From the NCBI RefSeq assembly GCF_001613045.1, contig NZ_BDBP01000105.1:1-34271 (forward strand): a stretch of 34,271 nt of DNA, written 5' to 3'. The DNA comes from Nocardia lijiangensis NBRC 108240 (GTDB lineage Bacteria > Actinomycetota > Actinomycetes > Mycobacteriales > Mycobacteriaceae). The notes beneath the pieces were generated by a model. That model searched no databases. It was not told the origin of the DNA and worked only from the letters and a program-made list of their open reading frames with translations. Below are positions 9,931-19,857 of the stretch, piece after piece; position 1 is the stretch's first letter; each line of letters opens with the position of its first letter. The position numbers and the translations under genes were made by a program.

Positions 9931-10443
9931 ATGCGGGTGAAAAGGACGACCGTCGACTTGTCCGGCTATCCGGATCTCGTGGTCATCTACCTCGGGATGC
10001 GGGTACGCAAACCGCGCGGCATGCTGCGGCTGCTGGGGTTGGGTCCGAAGCTGTATCGGTCGCATCGGGACCGGCCCGAGGGGCTGCTGCTGCACGAGGA
10101 CGTGGTGTGGGGGCTGTTTCCGCCGCACTGGGGCGCGCGGCAGTACTGGCGCGATCTCGACAGCCTGGAGCGGTGGACGCGGTCGCAGCCGCACCGGGAG
10201 TGGTGGGCGAAATTCCTGAAGGACTCCGGCGGGACGGGGTTCTGGCACGAGGCGTACTTCGTGCGCGGCGGCATCGACGCGATGTACGACGACATGGCGC
10301 CCGCCACCGGGATGGCCCTGTTCGCGCCAGTGATCGCCTCTCGGGGACCGATGTTCTCCACCCGCGGACGGGTGTACGGCGAAAACGCGAAAGTGGCGCC
10401 GGTGATCACCGAAAACACTTATTACCGAAACGAATCCGAGTGA
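9931..10443 (+). CDS. DUF4188 domain protein
   Basis: The 170-residue protein resembles the DUF4188 family. It has an N-terminal VVIYLGMRVRKPRG strand, then YWRDLDSLERWTRS, HREWWAKFLKD and the FWHEAYFVRGG...MYDDM block, which is the most conserved part of the family. The fold is expected to be related to dimeric alpha-beta barrel proteins, and the biochemical role is unknown. It has no signal peptide. I choose ATG 9931 because CGGAGG lies 7 bases upstream; the frame is open back to 9892 but without a better start. It stands alone, with tRNA on one side and a phosphatase gene with its own promoter on the other. Confidence 0.75.
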   Translation: MRVKRTTVDLSGYPDLVVIYLGMRVRKPRGMLRLLGLGPKLYRSHRDRPEGLLLHEDVVWGLFPPHWGARQYWRDLDSLERWTRSQPHREWWAKFLKDSGGTGFWHEAYFVRGGIDAMYDDMAPATGMALFAPVIASRGPMFSTRGRVYGENAKVAPVITENTYYRNESE

Positions 10444-10657
10444 GCAGTCACACAATCGGCAACGGCGGGTGAATGATTGAAGATCGAAACAGCTGGGTAA
10501 GTTCAGCGATAAGCCCGGCGTTCGATCGTGACATGCATCGAGAATCCGCCTGAATACCCGGGTGAGCTTTGTGTACGGCGCGCGACAGCGAGATGAATAT
10601 GTGTCTGCGCACCTGTGATTCCGTGACGAGCGACTTCTGGTCCGCGACCGGCCGAAT

Positions 10658-10663
10658 TACCGT
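10658..10663 (+). promoter_or_regulatory. -10 element for a leaderless phosphatase transcript
   Basis: TACCGT (TANNNT) is 6 bases upstream of the ATG at 10670, and no Shine-Dalgarno sequence is present. Confidence 0.5.
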
Positions 10664-10669
10664 AGCGGC

Positions 10670-11290
10670 ATGCACGTCCTGTTCGTCTGCAACGGCAATG
10701 TCTGCCGTTCGGTGATCGCCGAGCGGCTCACCCGCGCACTCGCTGTCGAACACAACCTGACCGGTCTCACCGCCGACAGCGCGGGCACCCGTGCGCTGGT
10801 CGGATTCTCCATCGAACCGCTGACCGCGCAAACCATTTCCGGTCTCGGCGCGGATCCCGACGGATTCCGTGCACGCAAACTGAAGCCGGAACTGATCGAC
10901 CGCGCCGACATCGTGCTCACCATGACCGAACAGATCAGGGACCAGGCCTCCGACATGGCGTTCGGCGCCGCGGCCCGCACCTTCACGCTGCTGGAAGCGC
11001 ACCGGATCGCCAAGGTCACCGGCGCACGCACCGTCGCCGATTTGCACTTGGCGCGCAACGATCTTTCGATTGTCGGCCGGGAGAACATCGCCGATCCCGT
11101 CGGCCTGTCCGAGGCCGCCTATTGCGAAGTCGGCGACCGCATCGCCGAGGCGGTGGTGCCGCTCATGCTGGCGCTGGCGCCGCACGCACAGACCCGCCCC
11201 GACACAGACGAACGGCCCGGACTGGTGATGCAACCGGGCGCCGCACCCGCGCCGCTCTCGGCATTCCTGGCGGCGCAGCGCATCCGGTGA
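10670..11290 (+). CDS. Low-molecular-weight protein tyrosine phosphatase family protein
   Basis: The 206-residue protein starts MHVLFVCNGNVCRS. This contains the CX5R phosphate-binding loop of low-molecular-weight protein tyrosine phosphatases (nucleophile C7, R13, S14). The expected acid is in ADPVG (D142-P143), the counterpart of the family DP motif. Compared with typical 150-160 residue members it has an extra C-terminal tail of about 40 residues, rich in Pro and Ala. Related proteins include arsenate reductases and exopolysaccharide phosphatases, so the substrate is open. The start lacks a ribosome binding site but follows a -10 hexamer at leaderless spacing. Confidence 0.85.
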   Translation: MHVLFVCNGNVCRSVIAERLTRALAVEHNLTGLTADSAGTRALVGFSIEPLTAQTISGLGADPDGFRARKLKPELIDRADIVLTMTEQIRDQASDMAFGAAARTFTLLEAHRIAKVTGARTVADLHLARNDLSIVGRENIADPVGLSEAAYCEVGDRIAEAVVPLMLALAPHAQTRPDTDERPGLVMQPGAAPAPLSAFLAAQRIR

Positions 11291-11414
11291 CGGCGGCGAA
11301 ATCGGGACGCGCCCGGCGAATCGCGCCAGACTATGTCGCCCATGCCCACCGAGGCATTACACTCCCCGCGGATAGCATTCGCCGTTGATGGTTCGACACA
11401 GACAGGAATCAGAC

Positions 11415-11822
11415 ATGCCGAGAATCTCGGATGTTTCGCTTCATGTTTATGTGACGCCGGAAACACTCGAACGCATTGTCGAGACGGTGCGCGCGGTGGT
11501 GGACGACCACCTGCACGACCGCGACGTCTTCGCGTGGCGTTTCACGCTGCCGGTCGACCCCGGGGAACCGGCCCACGTCCTGCTCGAAACCCAGTGGCGC
11601 GTAGACCATCCCGGCCAGGACCCGGACCCGCGCCGCACCTACGAGATCGCGCTCAGCCTGGTCGGCGCGGCACGCGATCTGACAGCCCCGAGCCTGGCCG
11701 CCCTGCAGCGCCGCCTGATGATCGAAACATCCTGCGGCACCGACGATCCGGATGTGCCGCGCACGATAAGCACACAGCGCAGGGACAGCTTCGATTTCGA
11801 GATCGAGCGGGAAATACTGTAG
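11415..11822 (+). CDS. Conserved-looking hypothetical protein, 135 residues
   Basis: I do not recognise a domain. The protein is soluble and acidic, starts MPRISDVSLHVYVTPETLERI and is predicted to alternate strands and helices, with a central segment of Arg/Asp/Pro and a C-terminal acidic end. ATG 11415 is preferred over the upstream in-frame ATG at 11385 because AGGAA lies 6 bases before it. It is followed directly by a strong hairpin and faces tesB tail to tail. Codon use looks normal for the window, so I take it as a real gene. Confidence 0.65.
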   Translation: MPRISDVSLHVYVTPETLERIVETVRAVVDDHLHDRDVFAWRFTLPVDPGEPAHVLLETQWRVDHPGQDPDPRRTYEIALSLVGAARDLTAPSLAALQRRLMIETSCGTDDPDVPRTISTQRRDSFDFEIEREIL

Positions 11823-11849
11823 CGCCCACGCCGTTTCGGCGTGGGCGCT
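11821..11849. terminator. Bidirectional hairpin between convergent genes
   Basis: Positions 11821-11833 and 11837-11849 form a perfect 13-bp stem with a TTT loop. It starts inside the stop codon of the upstream plus-strand gene and lies 21 bases beyond the tesB stop on the other strand, so it can end both transcripts. Confidence 0.8.
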
Positions 11850-11870
11850 CGTTCGATCAGCGGCCGGGGT

Positions 11871-12776
11871 TCACCCGCGCGACGGGAAGTGGCGGATGAC
11901 GCCCTCCTGCACCGTGGTGGCGAGGAGTTCACCGCTGCGCGAGTAGAACCGGCCGGTGGCCAGGCCGCGCGAGCCTGCGGCGACCGGGGACTCGGTGGCG
12001 TACAGGGCCCAATCGTCGAAGCGGAACGGACGGTGGAACCAGATGGAGTGGTTCACCGTGGCCGCGATGATCCGGTCCAGCCCCCAGGAAAGCCCGTGCG
12101 TGGTGATGATCGAGTCCAGCACCGTCGTATCGGACGAATAGCCCAGCGTCGCAACGTGGATCAGCGGATCGTCGGGCAGCGTGCCGTCGGCGCGCATCCA
12201 CACCCGGTTGTGGTTGAGCCGCTCCCCCGTGCCCTTCAGGATCCAGGCGGGATCGTTGGTGTAGCGCATGTCGATCGGGTGCGGCGCGTTGACGAACATC
12301 TCCAGCTTGTCCTCCAAGCCTTCGAAGCTCTCCTCGATGCGCGGCAGCTGCTCGGGGTCTGTCACCTCGGGAAGGGGGTGGGCGTGCTCGAGCCCCTTGC
12401 CCCAGTCCTGGAAGGCGGCCAGCATGACGAACAGCTCCTGATCGTCCTGCACGGCGGTGACCGTGCGGTTGGCGAAGGAGCGGCCGTCGCGATGCCGGTC
12501 CACCCGGTACTCGATCGGCTTCTTCGGATCGCCGCCGCGCACGAAATGCGCGTTCACGGCGTGCACGGGCCGGTCGCCCACGGTGCGACCGGCCGCGATG
12601 ATCGCCTGCGCGACCAGCTGTCCGCCGAAGGTCCGGCTCCAGACCTTCTCCGGATGGTGGCCGACGAAGACGTCGGCGTCCATCTGCTCGAGATCGAGCA
12701 GACCGAGCAGCACCTCCAGATCGGACCGCTTCGCCGGCTCTTGGGTGCCGACGGGGCCGCCTAGCGAAGCATTCAC
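11871..12776 (-). CDS. tesB: Acyl-CoA thioesterase II (TesB)
   Basis: The 301-residue protein is a double-hotdog acyl-CoA thioesterase that hydrolyses fatty acyl-CoA to free acid and CoA in the cytoplasm. It has the N-terminal hotdog with FGGQLVAQAIIAAG and the C-terminal one with SDTTVLDS and LLATTVQEGVIR, which hold the family's catalytic Asp and Gln regions. I start it at GTG 12776, one base after the pyk stop, because GAGGAGG lies 9 bases upstream inside the end of pyk. An upstream GTG at 12794 has no such site. Length matches TesB1 (Rv1618) of M. tuberculosis, which also follows pykA. Confidence 0.92.
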   Translation of the reverse strand: MNASLGGPVGTQEPAKRSDLEVLLGLLDLEQMDADVFVGHHPEKVWSRTFGGQLVAQAIIAAGRTVGDRPVHAVNAHFVRGGDPKKPIEYRVDRHRDGRSFANRTVTAVQDDQELFVMLAAFQDWGKGLEHAHPLPEVTDPEQLPRIEESFEGLEDKLEMFVNAPHPIDMRYTNDPAWILKGTGERLNHNRVWMRADGTLPDDPLIHVATLGYSSDTTVLDSIITTHGLSWGLDRIIAATVNHSIWFHRPFRFDDWALYATESPVAAGSRGLATGRFYSRSGELLATTVQEGVIRHFPSRG

Positions 12777-12777
12777 G

Positions 12778-14199
<1,422 letters not shown>

Positions 14200-14205
14200 G
14201 AGTAG

Positions 14206-14211
14206 AGCGTA
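14206..14211 (-). promoter_or_regulatory. -10 element for a leaderless pyk transcript
   Basis: TACGCT (TANNNT) on the minus strand is 6 bases upstream of GTG 14199. No Shine-Dalgarno sequence precedes the start. Confidence 0.5.
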
Positions 14212-14269
14212 GTCCTGCCGGGTCGCGCGGGCCCGTCGCGGCCTCGGTGAAGAGTTGGTGAACTGCTCC

Positions 14270-14938
14270 TCACCGGGCGATGTGCCGGGACAGGCGCGTT
14301 TCCAGGCGTGTCTGACCGAAGCCGAGGATCAGGCAGATGACCCAGTAGTAGAGCGCGGCGACCCCGTAGAGCGCGAAGAAATCGAAGGTCGGCGCGGCTG
14401 CCAGCTGTGCGGTGCGCAGCAGTTCGGTGACCAGGATGGTCGAGGCCAGCGACGTGTCCTTGACCAGCGAGATGAGCGTGTTCGACAGCGGAGGCACCGC
14501 GATCCGCGCGGCCTGCGGCAGGATGATCAGCCGCAGCATCATCGGATACGACATGCCGAGCGCCTGCGCCGCCTCCCACTGGCCGTGCGCGACGGACAGG
14601 ATCGCGGCGCGCACCACCTCGGCCGCGTAACCGCCGACGTTCAGGCTGAACGCGATCACCGCCGCGGGGAACGGATCGATCACGATGTCGAACTGCGGCA
14701 GCGCGTAGAACACGATGAACAGCTGCACCAGCAGCGGCGTGCCGCGGATGATCGAGATGTAGAACCGCGCGGGCGCGGACAGCAGCCAGGTCGGCGACAT
14801 CCGCGCCAGCGCGACGAACAGCGCGAGCGCCAACCCGATCACGAAGCTGATCGCGGTGAGCGGGATGGTCTTGGTAACGGTGGCCTCGAGCATCGGCCAC
14901 AGATTGCGCCAGATCAGCTCCCGGGTCGCGGCGTCCAC
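14270..14938 (-). CDS. Polar amino acid ABC transporter permease
   Basis: The 222-residue inner-membrane protein is of the HisM/GlnP type, with about five hydrophobic segments. The permease coupling loop is EAAQALGMSYPMMLRLIILP, followed by QAARIAVPPLSN. RGTPLLVQLFIVFY is another family signature. It starts at GTG 14938, 6 bases after the stop of the binding-protein gene, so the two form a pair. Related systems import cystine, glutamine or other polar amino acids. No ATPase gene follows; the next gene is pyk, 71 bases downstream with its own promoter. Confidence 0.9.
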   Translation of the reverse strand: MDAATRELIWRNLWPMLEATVTKTIPLTAISFVIGLALALFVALARMSPTWLLSAPARFYISIIRGTPLLVQLFIVFYALPQFDIVIDPFPAAVIAFSLNVGGYAAEVVRAAILSVAHGQWEAAQALGMSYPMMLRLIILPQAARIAVPPLSNTLISLVKDTSLASTILVTELLRTAQLAAAPTFDFFALYGVAALYYWVICLILGFGQTRLETRLSRHIAR

Positions 14939-14944
14939 GAGCGA

Positions 14945-15700
14945 CTATTTGCTGACGTCGACGCCGAAGTACTTGTCCGAGATCTGCGCCAGCCTGCCCT
15001 CGGCGCGCAGCTCGTCCAGCGCCCTGTTCACCTCGGCGATCAACGGATCGCCCTTGCGCGCGGCGAAGCCCATCCGGCTGGTCTCGCCGGTCTGCGCGGC
15101 GATCTTGACCGACTTGTCGCCCGAGGTCTTGGTGTACTCGTTGAACACCAGGTTGTCGTTGACGGTGCAGTCGACGCGGCCGTTCTTCAGCAGCTGGATG
15201 GCCTGCACCCAGCCCTCGACAGCCTCCACCTTCGCGCCCGCGCCCGCGGCGACCGCGCTCCAGTTGCTGGTGGCGGACTGCGCGGAGGTCTTGCCCGCGA
15301 GGTCGGCGAGCGAGCTGATGGCGGTGTTGTCGGTGCGGGTGACGATCACGCCCTCGGAGGTGGTGTACGGCTGGGAGAGCTCGTATTTGTTCTTGCGCTC
15401 CTCGGTGATCGAGACCTGGTTGGCGACCAGGGCGAAGCGCTTGGATTCCAGGCCAGCGAAGATCGCGTCCCACGGCGTCTGCACGAATTCGACCTTGCGG
15501 CCGAGCTTGTCGGCCACGGCGCGGACCACGTCGACGTCGTAGCCGGTGAGCGCGCCGTCGGAGCCCTGGTAGCTGAACGGCGAGTAGGTCCCCTCGGTGC
15601 CGACCTTCAGCACGTTCGGGTCGTCGCCGCTGCCGCAGGCGGTGAGGCCGGTGGCGGCGACGATGGCGAGCATGGCGGCGGCGAACAGCTTGCGACGCAC
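14945..15700 (-). CDS. Polar amino acid ABC transporter substrate-binding lipoprotein
   Basis: The 251-residue protein has a basic start, a hydrophobic segment and the lipobox LTAC (Cys22), so it is an exported lipoprotein. The mature part is a type 2 (SBP_bac_3) binding protein: KVGTEGTYSPFSYQ, GYDVDVVRAVADKLG, and WDAIFAGLESKRF for the ligand cleft. The start is GTG 15700, with AGAGGG 5 bases upstream; an ATG-containing extension to 15742 has no ribosome binding site. It is followed closely by its permease. FliY/TcyA-like cystine binding is possible but not decided by the sequence. Confidence 0.9.
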   Translation of the reverse strand: MRRKLFAAAMLAIVAATGLTACGSGDDPNVLKVGTEGTYSPFSYQGSDGALTGYDVDVVRAVADKLGRKVEFVQTPWDAIFAGLESKRFALVANQVSITEERKNKYELSQPYTTSEGVIVTRTDNTAISSLADLAGKTSAQSATSNWSAVAAGAGAKVEAVEGWVQAIQLLKNGRVDCTVNDNLVFNEYTKTSGDKSVKIAAQTGETSRMGFAARKGDPLIAEVNRALDELRAEGRLAQISDKYFGVDVSK

Positions 15701-15823
15701 GAAATCCCTCTCTCCGGTGCGTGGACTGCCCACACACGACACACACAGATTCGGTCCAAATTACGCCCGTTGCGGGCTGGTGCACAGTATCCCGATCACT
15801 GTGAGCGAAAGGGTTGCCTCGTG

Positions 15824-15857
15824 AAAACGCGAAAGGCGCCGCCGGTTCGGCGACGCC
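15824..15857 (-). terminator. Intrinsic terminator after the TM2-domain gene
   Basis: On the minus strand a 10-bp stem (GGCGTCGCCG/CGGCGGCGCC, with one G-T pair) closes a 3-base loop and is followed by TTTCGCGTTTT. It lies 14 bases after the stop codon of the TM2 gene. Confidence 0.75.
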
Positions 15858-15871
15858 CTTCGTGGTGGCGA

Positions 15872-16333
15872 TCAGTCCCGCAGGGGTCGCCCGTTGGCGT
15901 CGGGCACCTTGCCGGTCAGGATCATGATTCCGTCGATGAGCGCCCAGATGCCGCAACCACCGCAGGTGACGATCTGCAGGATGCCGATAGTCGTGTAGCC
16001 CAGGTAGAAGCGACCGATACCGAGGGTGCCGACCAGCAGCTGCAGGATGCCCGCGATCATCTTCTGCTTGTCCGACAGCGGCACGCCGAAGGCGTCACGG
16101 CCGTACGGGGCCTCCGGATCGGCCGGGTTGTAGCCCTGCGGCTGCGGCTGGCCGTACGGCGCCGCAGGCGGGTAGCCACCGGGCTGCTGGCCGTACTGCT
16201 GCTGGCCGTACGGGTCGGCGGGCTGGCCGTACGGCTGCTGCCCCGAAGCGTCCTTGTTCAGGTCCGGACCCGTACCGGGCGGACCGTACTGCGGGCCGCC
16301 GAAGCCCTGGTTGTTCTGGTATGGGTCGGTCAC
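15872..16333 (-). CDS. TM2 domain membrane protein with Pro/Gln/Tyr/Gly-rich N-terminus
   Basis: The 153-residue protein has two parts. Residues 1-80 are low complexity and rich in Q, G, P and Y, with several PYGQ repeats; the matching DNA carries repeated CTGGCCGTAC blocks. Residues 86-145 form a TM2 domain: two hydrophobic helices, with the conserved GIGRFYLGY between them and ALIDGI in the second. The start is GTG 16333, with GAGGAGG 6 bases upstream. The function of bacterial TM2 proteins is unknown. It stands alone between lgt and the amino acid transporter pair, with a terminator behind it. Confidence 0.85.
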   Translation of the reverse strand: MTDPYQNNQGFGGPQYGPPGTGPDLNKDASGQQPYGQPADPYGQQQYGQQPGGYPPAAPYGQPQPQGYNPADPEAPYGRDAFGVPLSDKQKMIAGILQLLVGTLGIGRFYLGYTTIGILQIVTCGGCGIWALIDGIMILTGKVPDANGRPLRD

Positions 16334-16531
16334 TCATGTCCTCCTCATTAGTGCGGGCACCCACTGCTGGCCCCCGGTCTGTCGATCGCCCCGGGCACAC
16401 CCGTGGCGATCACCGGTCATTCTTGCCCGAATCGACCGGTTTTGTCGCCTCGGTGCCCTTCGGACTCCATGTCGTTATCGCGCGCGGTGGCGGATGTGTT
16501 GCCGTCGCGCGCGGTCGATTTCGCGGAGCGG

Positions 16532-17737
16532 CTAGCTGCCCTCGTCTGCCGTCTTCTTTCCCGCTCCGCTGACGGACTTCGCGGGCTCGGCCGACTCGTC
16601 GTCGGCATCGGGTGAGTCACCCGCCTCCGAGCGCGGCGAATCATTCGCCGCCGCCGTCGAGTTCGGCTCCGCAGCGTCGGACTTCTCCCCCGCGCCCGCG
16701 GCGGACTTCTCCAACGTTGCCTTCTCGGATCGATCCGGCTCGTCCGCTGCTTCCGCCGAGTCTGCCTCGTCCGCCGCGTCTTTCGCCGCGACCTCGCGCG
16801 CCACCGCGCCCGCCGCCGACGCACCCGCGGCGCGCAGTGCGCCGAGCTGCCACGGCCACGGGCGGTTCATCACGCCGGGTTGCAATTGCTCGGCGGCCTC
16901 GCGCCCCTTGGTGGCGAACACGAAGTAGGCGATGGCCGCCAGGAAGACGAGTGCCGCGGTGAACGAGTTGATGCGGACGCCCGCGATCAGGGTGGCCTCG
17001 TCGTCGCGCATCAGCTCGACGAAGAACCGGCCGAAGCTGTATCCCGCGACGTAGAGCGCGAACAAGCGGCCGTGGCCGATCCGCCAGCGCTTGTCGATCT
17101 GCACGAGCAGCACCACGATCAGCACGTTCCACAGCAATTCGTAGAGGAACGTGGGGTGCACGATCTTCTCGACGACGCCGTTGGAGATGCCGTTCATCGG
17201 GTCGGGGTCACCGTTGGCGTCGAACCGCGGGTAGATCTCCAGGCCCCAGGGCACGGTGGTCTCGCGGCCGTAGAGCTCCTGGTTGAAGTAGTTGCCGAGG
17301 CGGCCGATGGCCTGGGCGAGCAGGATCGGCGGCGCGATGGCGTCGCCGAAGGCGGGCAGCGGGACCCGGTACACCCGGCAGCCGATCCAGGCGCCGACGC
17401 CGCCGAGGAGCACCGCGCCCCAGATGCCGAGGCCGCCCTGCCAGATGTAGAGCGCCTCGATCGGGTTGGCGCCCGCGCCGAAGTACTTCTTCCAGTCGGT
17501 CGCCACGTGGTAGAGGCGACCACCGATCAGACCGAACGGCACCGCGAACATGGCGACATCGAGCACCGTGCCCGACTGACCGCCGCGCGCCTGCCAGCGT
17601 CGCTCGCCCCACCAGATGGCGACGACGATGCCGAGGATGATGCACAGGGCATAGGCCCGCAGTGGAATCGGCCCGAGCTGCCATACGCCTTGCGGGGGGC
17701 TGGGGATGTAGGCCAGCACATCGCTTCGTAACGTCAC
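16532..17737 (-). CDS. lgt: Prolipoprotein diacylglyceryl transferase with long C-terminal tail
   Basis: Lgt transfers diacylglycerol from phosphatidylglycerol to the lipobox cysteine of prolipoproteins at the cytoplasmic membrane. The 401-residue protein has seven or so membrane segments, the YHV histidine (H77) and the signature GRLGNYFNQELYG (R146). The catalytic core ends near residue 285. After it comes a hydrophilic tail of about 110 residues rich in Ala, Glu, Asp and Ser, similar in nature to the extended tail of the mycobacterial enzyme. GTG 17737 is 6 bases after a TACGGT hexamer, so it may be leaderless. It lies next to trpA as in M. tuberculosis. Four lipoproteins modified by this pathway are predicted or likely in the window. 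Confidence 0.95.
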   Translation of the reverse strand: MTLRSDVLAYIPSPPQGVWQLGPIPLRAYALCIILGIVVAIWWGERRWQARGGQSGTVLDVAMFAVPFGLIGGRLYHVATDWKKYFGAGANPIEALYIWQGGLGIWGAVLLGGVGAWIGCRVYRVPLPAFGDAIAPPILLAQAIGRLGNYFNQELYGRETTVPWGLEIYPRFDANGDPDPMNGISNGVVEKIVHPTFLYELLWNVLIVVLLVQIDKRWRIGHGRLFALYVAGYSFGRFFVELMRDDEATLIAGVRINSFTAALVFLAAIAYFVFATKGREAAEQLQPGVMNRPWPWQLGALRAAGASAAGAVAREVAAKDAADEADSAEAADEPDRSEKATLEKSAAGAGEKSDAAEPNSTAAANDSPRSEAGDSPDADDESAEPAKSVSGAGKKTADEGS

Positions 17738-17743
17738 GGGGCC

Positions 17744-17749
17744 ACCGTA
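17744..17749 (-). promoter_or_regulatory. -10 element for a leaderless lgt transcript
   Basis: TACGGT (TANNNT) on the minus strand sits 6 bases before GTG 17737, in the 57-base gap after trpA. Confidence 0.5.
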
Positions 17750-17794
17750 GCCGAGGACCCGCCGAGTGCAAGATTCGGCTGTCGCCGGGGTGTC

Positions 17795-18595
17795 TTACGA
17801 GGCGACGGTCGCCGAGCGCACGCCGTCGGCGAGTTCGTGCGTCAGCGCGCGCACCGCGTCCAGTCCGTCGGCCGCCGCGGTGACCAGCGCCGAACCCACG
17901 ATCACGCCGTCGGCGTAGCTCGCGATCTCGGCGGCCTGTGCACCGTTGCGGACACCGAGGCCGACACCGATCGGAATGTCGGAGTGGGCGCGGATACGGG
18001 CGCACAGCGCGGGCGCCGCGGCGGACACCACGTCGCGCGCGCCGGTGACGCCCATGGTCGAGGACGCGTAGATGAACCCGCGCGACGCCTCGAGCGTCTT
18101 CACCAGACGCTCCTCGGTGGAGGACGGCGCGACGAGGAAGATCCGGTCCAGATCGTGCGCGGCCGAGGCGACGAACCAGTCGTCGGCCTCCTCCGGGATG
18201 AGGTTCGGGGTGATGACGCCCGCGCCGCCCGCGGCGGCGAGATCGCGCGCGAAGCGGTCGACGCCGTACTTGAGCACCGGGTTCCAGTAGCTCATCACCA
18301 CGGCCTTACCGCCCGCCACGGCGATCGCCTCGACCACGGTGAACACGTCGCGCACCCGCACGCCGCCGCGCAGCGCCTGCTCGGCGGCGGCCTGGATGGT
18401 CGGGCCGTCCATCACCGGGTCGGAGTAGGCGATGCCGACTTCGATGATGTCGCAACCCGATTCGACCATCGCGCGGCACACGTCGATGGAACCGGCCAGG
18501 TCCGGGTAGCCCGCGGGCAGGTAGCCGATCAGCGCGGCCCGGTTCTCCGCGCGCGCCGCGGCGAAGGTGTTGGCGAGGCGGGACTGCTGGCTCAC
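17795..18595 (-). CDS. trpA: Tryptophan synthase alpha subunit
   Basis: The 266-residue TIM-barrel protein cleaves indole-3-glycerol phosphate to indole and glyceraldehyde 3-phosphate, passing indole to TrpB. Key parts are ALIGYLPAGYPD near the start and the catalytic Glu and Asp in DIIEVGIAYSDPVMDGP, then FIYASSTMGVTGAR and GVGLGVRNGAQA for phosphate binding. The start is GTG 18595, overlapping the trpB stop (GTGA), which implies translational coupling. The open frame continues upstream inside trpB, but that part is a shadow. It is the last gene of the trp operon. Confidence 0.95.
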   Translation of the reverse strand: MSQQSRLANTFAAARAENRAALIGYLPAGYPDLAGSIDVCRAMVESGCDIIEVGIAYSDPVMDGPTIQAAAEQALRGGVRVRDVFTVVEAIAVAGGKAVVMSYWNPVLKYGVDRFARDLAAAGGAGVITPNLIPEEADDWFVASAAHDLDRIFLVAPSSTEERLVKTLEASRGFIYASSTMGVTGARDVVSAAAPALCARIRAHSDIPIGVGLGVRNGAQAAEIASYADGVIVGSALVTAAADGLDAVRALTHELADGVRSATVAS

Positions 18596-19857
18596 GACTC
18601 GGTCTCCTGCGGTGCGTCGAACAGCCCGAACCAGCGGGCCGCGGTGTCCATGTCCTTGTCGCCGCGGCCGGACAGGTTGACCAGGATGATCGCGTCGGGG
18701 CCGAGTTCCTTGCCCAGCGTCAGCGCGCCCGCCACCGCGTGCGCGGACTCGATCGCCGGGATGATGCCCTCGGCGCGGCTGAGCAGCAGCAGCGCATCCA
18801 TGGCCTCGGTGTCGGTGATCGGCAGGTACTCGGCGCGGCCGATGTCCTTGAGGTAGGCGTGCTCGGGGCCGACGCCCGGGTAGTCCAATCCGGCGGAGAT
18901 CGAGTGGGATTCGATGGTCTGGCCGTCCTCGTCCTGCAGCAGGTACGAGTAGGCGCCCTGGAACGCACCCGGCGTGCCGCCGGTGAACGTCGCGGCGTGC
19001 CTGCCGGTGTCGACGCCGTCGCCCGCCGCCTCGTAGCCGATCAGCCGGACGGCGGGATCGTCGAGGAAAGCGTGGAAGATGCCGATCGCGTTGGAGCCGC
19101 CGCCGACGCAGGCGGTCACCGCGTCGGGCAGCCTGCCCGTCAGGTCCTGCACCTGCTGACGCGCCTCGAGCCCGACGACGCGCTGGAGGTCGCGCACCAT
19201 GAGCGGGAACGGGTGCGGGCCCGCGGCGGTGCCGAAGCAGTAGTAGGTCTGCTCGGCGTTGGTGACCCAGTCGCGCAGCGCCTCGTTGATGGCGTCCTTG
19301 AGCGTCTGCGAGCCGGTGGTCACCGAGATCACCTCGGCGCCGAGCAGCCGCATCCGCGCCACGTTCAGCGCCTGGCGGGCGGTGTCGACCGCGCCCATGT
19401 AGATGACGCAGTCGAGACCGAGCAGCGCGCACGCGGTGGCGGTGGCCACGCCGTGCTGGCCCGCGCCGGTCTCCGCGATGACGCGGGTCTTGCCCATCCG
19501 CTTGGCGAGCAGCGCCTGGCCGAGCACGTTGTTGATCTTGTGCGAGCCGGTGTGGTTCAGGTCCTCGCGCTTGAGCAGGATGCGGGCGCCGCCCGCGTGC
19601 TCGGCGAGCCGCTTGCACTCGAACACCGGCGACGGACGCCCGGTGTAGTCGCGCTGGAGGCGGTCCAGCTCGTCCAGGAAGGTGTGGTCGGCACGGCACT
19701 TCTCGTACTCGGCGGTGACCTCTTCGATCACCGCCATCAGCGCCTCGGGCACATGCCTGCCGCCGTACACGCCGAAGTGGCCGCCGAGATCCGGTTCGTG
19801 CGCGCTCGGGTGAGCGACGCCCGCACTGGCCTGGGGTAGCGCGTGCACCGCCATCAC
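18592..19857 (-). CDS. trpB: Tryptophan synthase beta subunit
   Basis: The 421-residue PLP enzyme condenses indole with serine to make tryptophan. The PLP lysine is in HTGSHKINN (K107), and other signatures are TGAGQHGVATA and the glycine loop CVGGGSNAIG. Two starts are adjacent: GTG 19857, whose TGA overlap with trpC gives GTGA, and ATG 19854. An N-terminal extension of about 20 residues precedes the conserved GGHFGVYGGRHVPE. It is coupled to trpC upstream and trpA downstream. Confidence 0.96.
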   Translation of the reverse strand: MMAVHALPQASAGVAHPSAHEPDLGGHFGVYGGRHVPEALMAVIEEVTAEYEKCRADHTFLDELDRLQRDYTGRPSPVFECKRLAEHAGGARILLKREDLNHTGSHKINNVLGQALLAKRMGKTRVIAETGAGQHGVATATACALLGLDCVIYMGAVDTARQALNVARMRLLGAEVISVTTGSQTLKDAINEALRDWVTNAEQTYYCFGTAAGPHPFPLMVRDLQRVVGLEARQQVQDLTGRLPDAVTACVGGGSNAIGIFHAFLDDPAVRLIGYEAAGDGVDTGRHAATFTGGTPGAFQGAYSYLLQDEDGQTIESHSISAGLDYPGVGPEHAYLKDIGRAEYLPITDTEAMDALLLLSRAEGIIPAIESAHAVAGALTLGKELGPDAIILVNLSGRGDKDMDTAARWFGLFDAPQETES

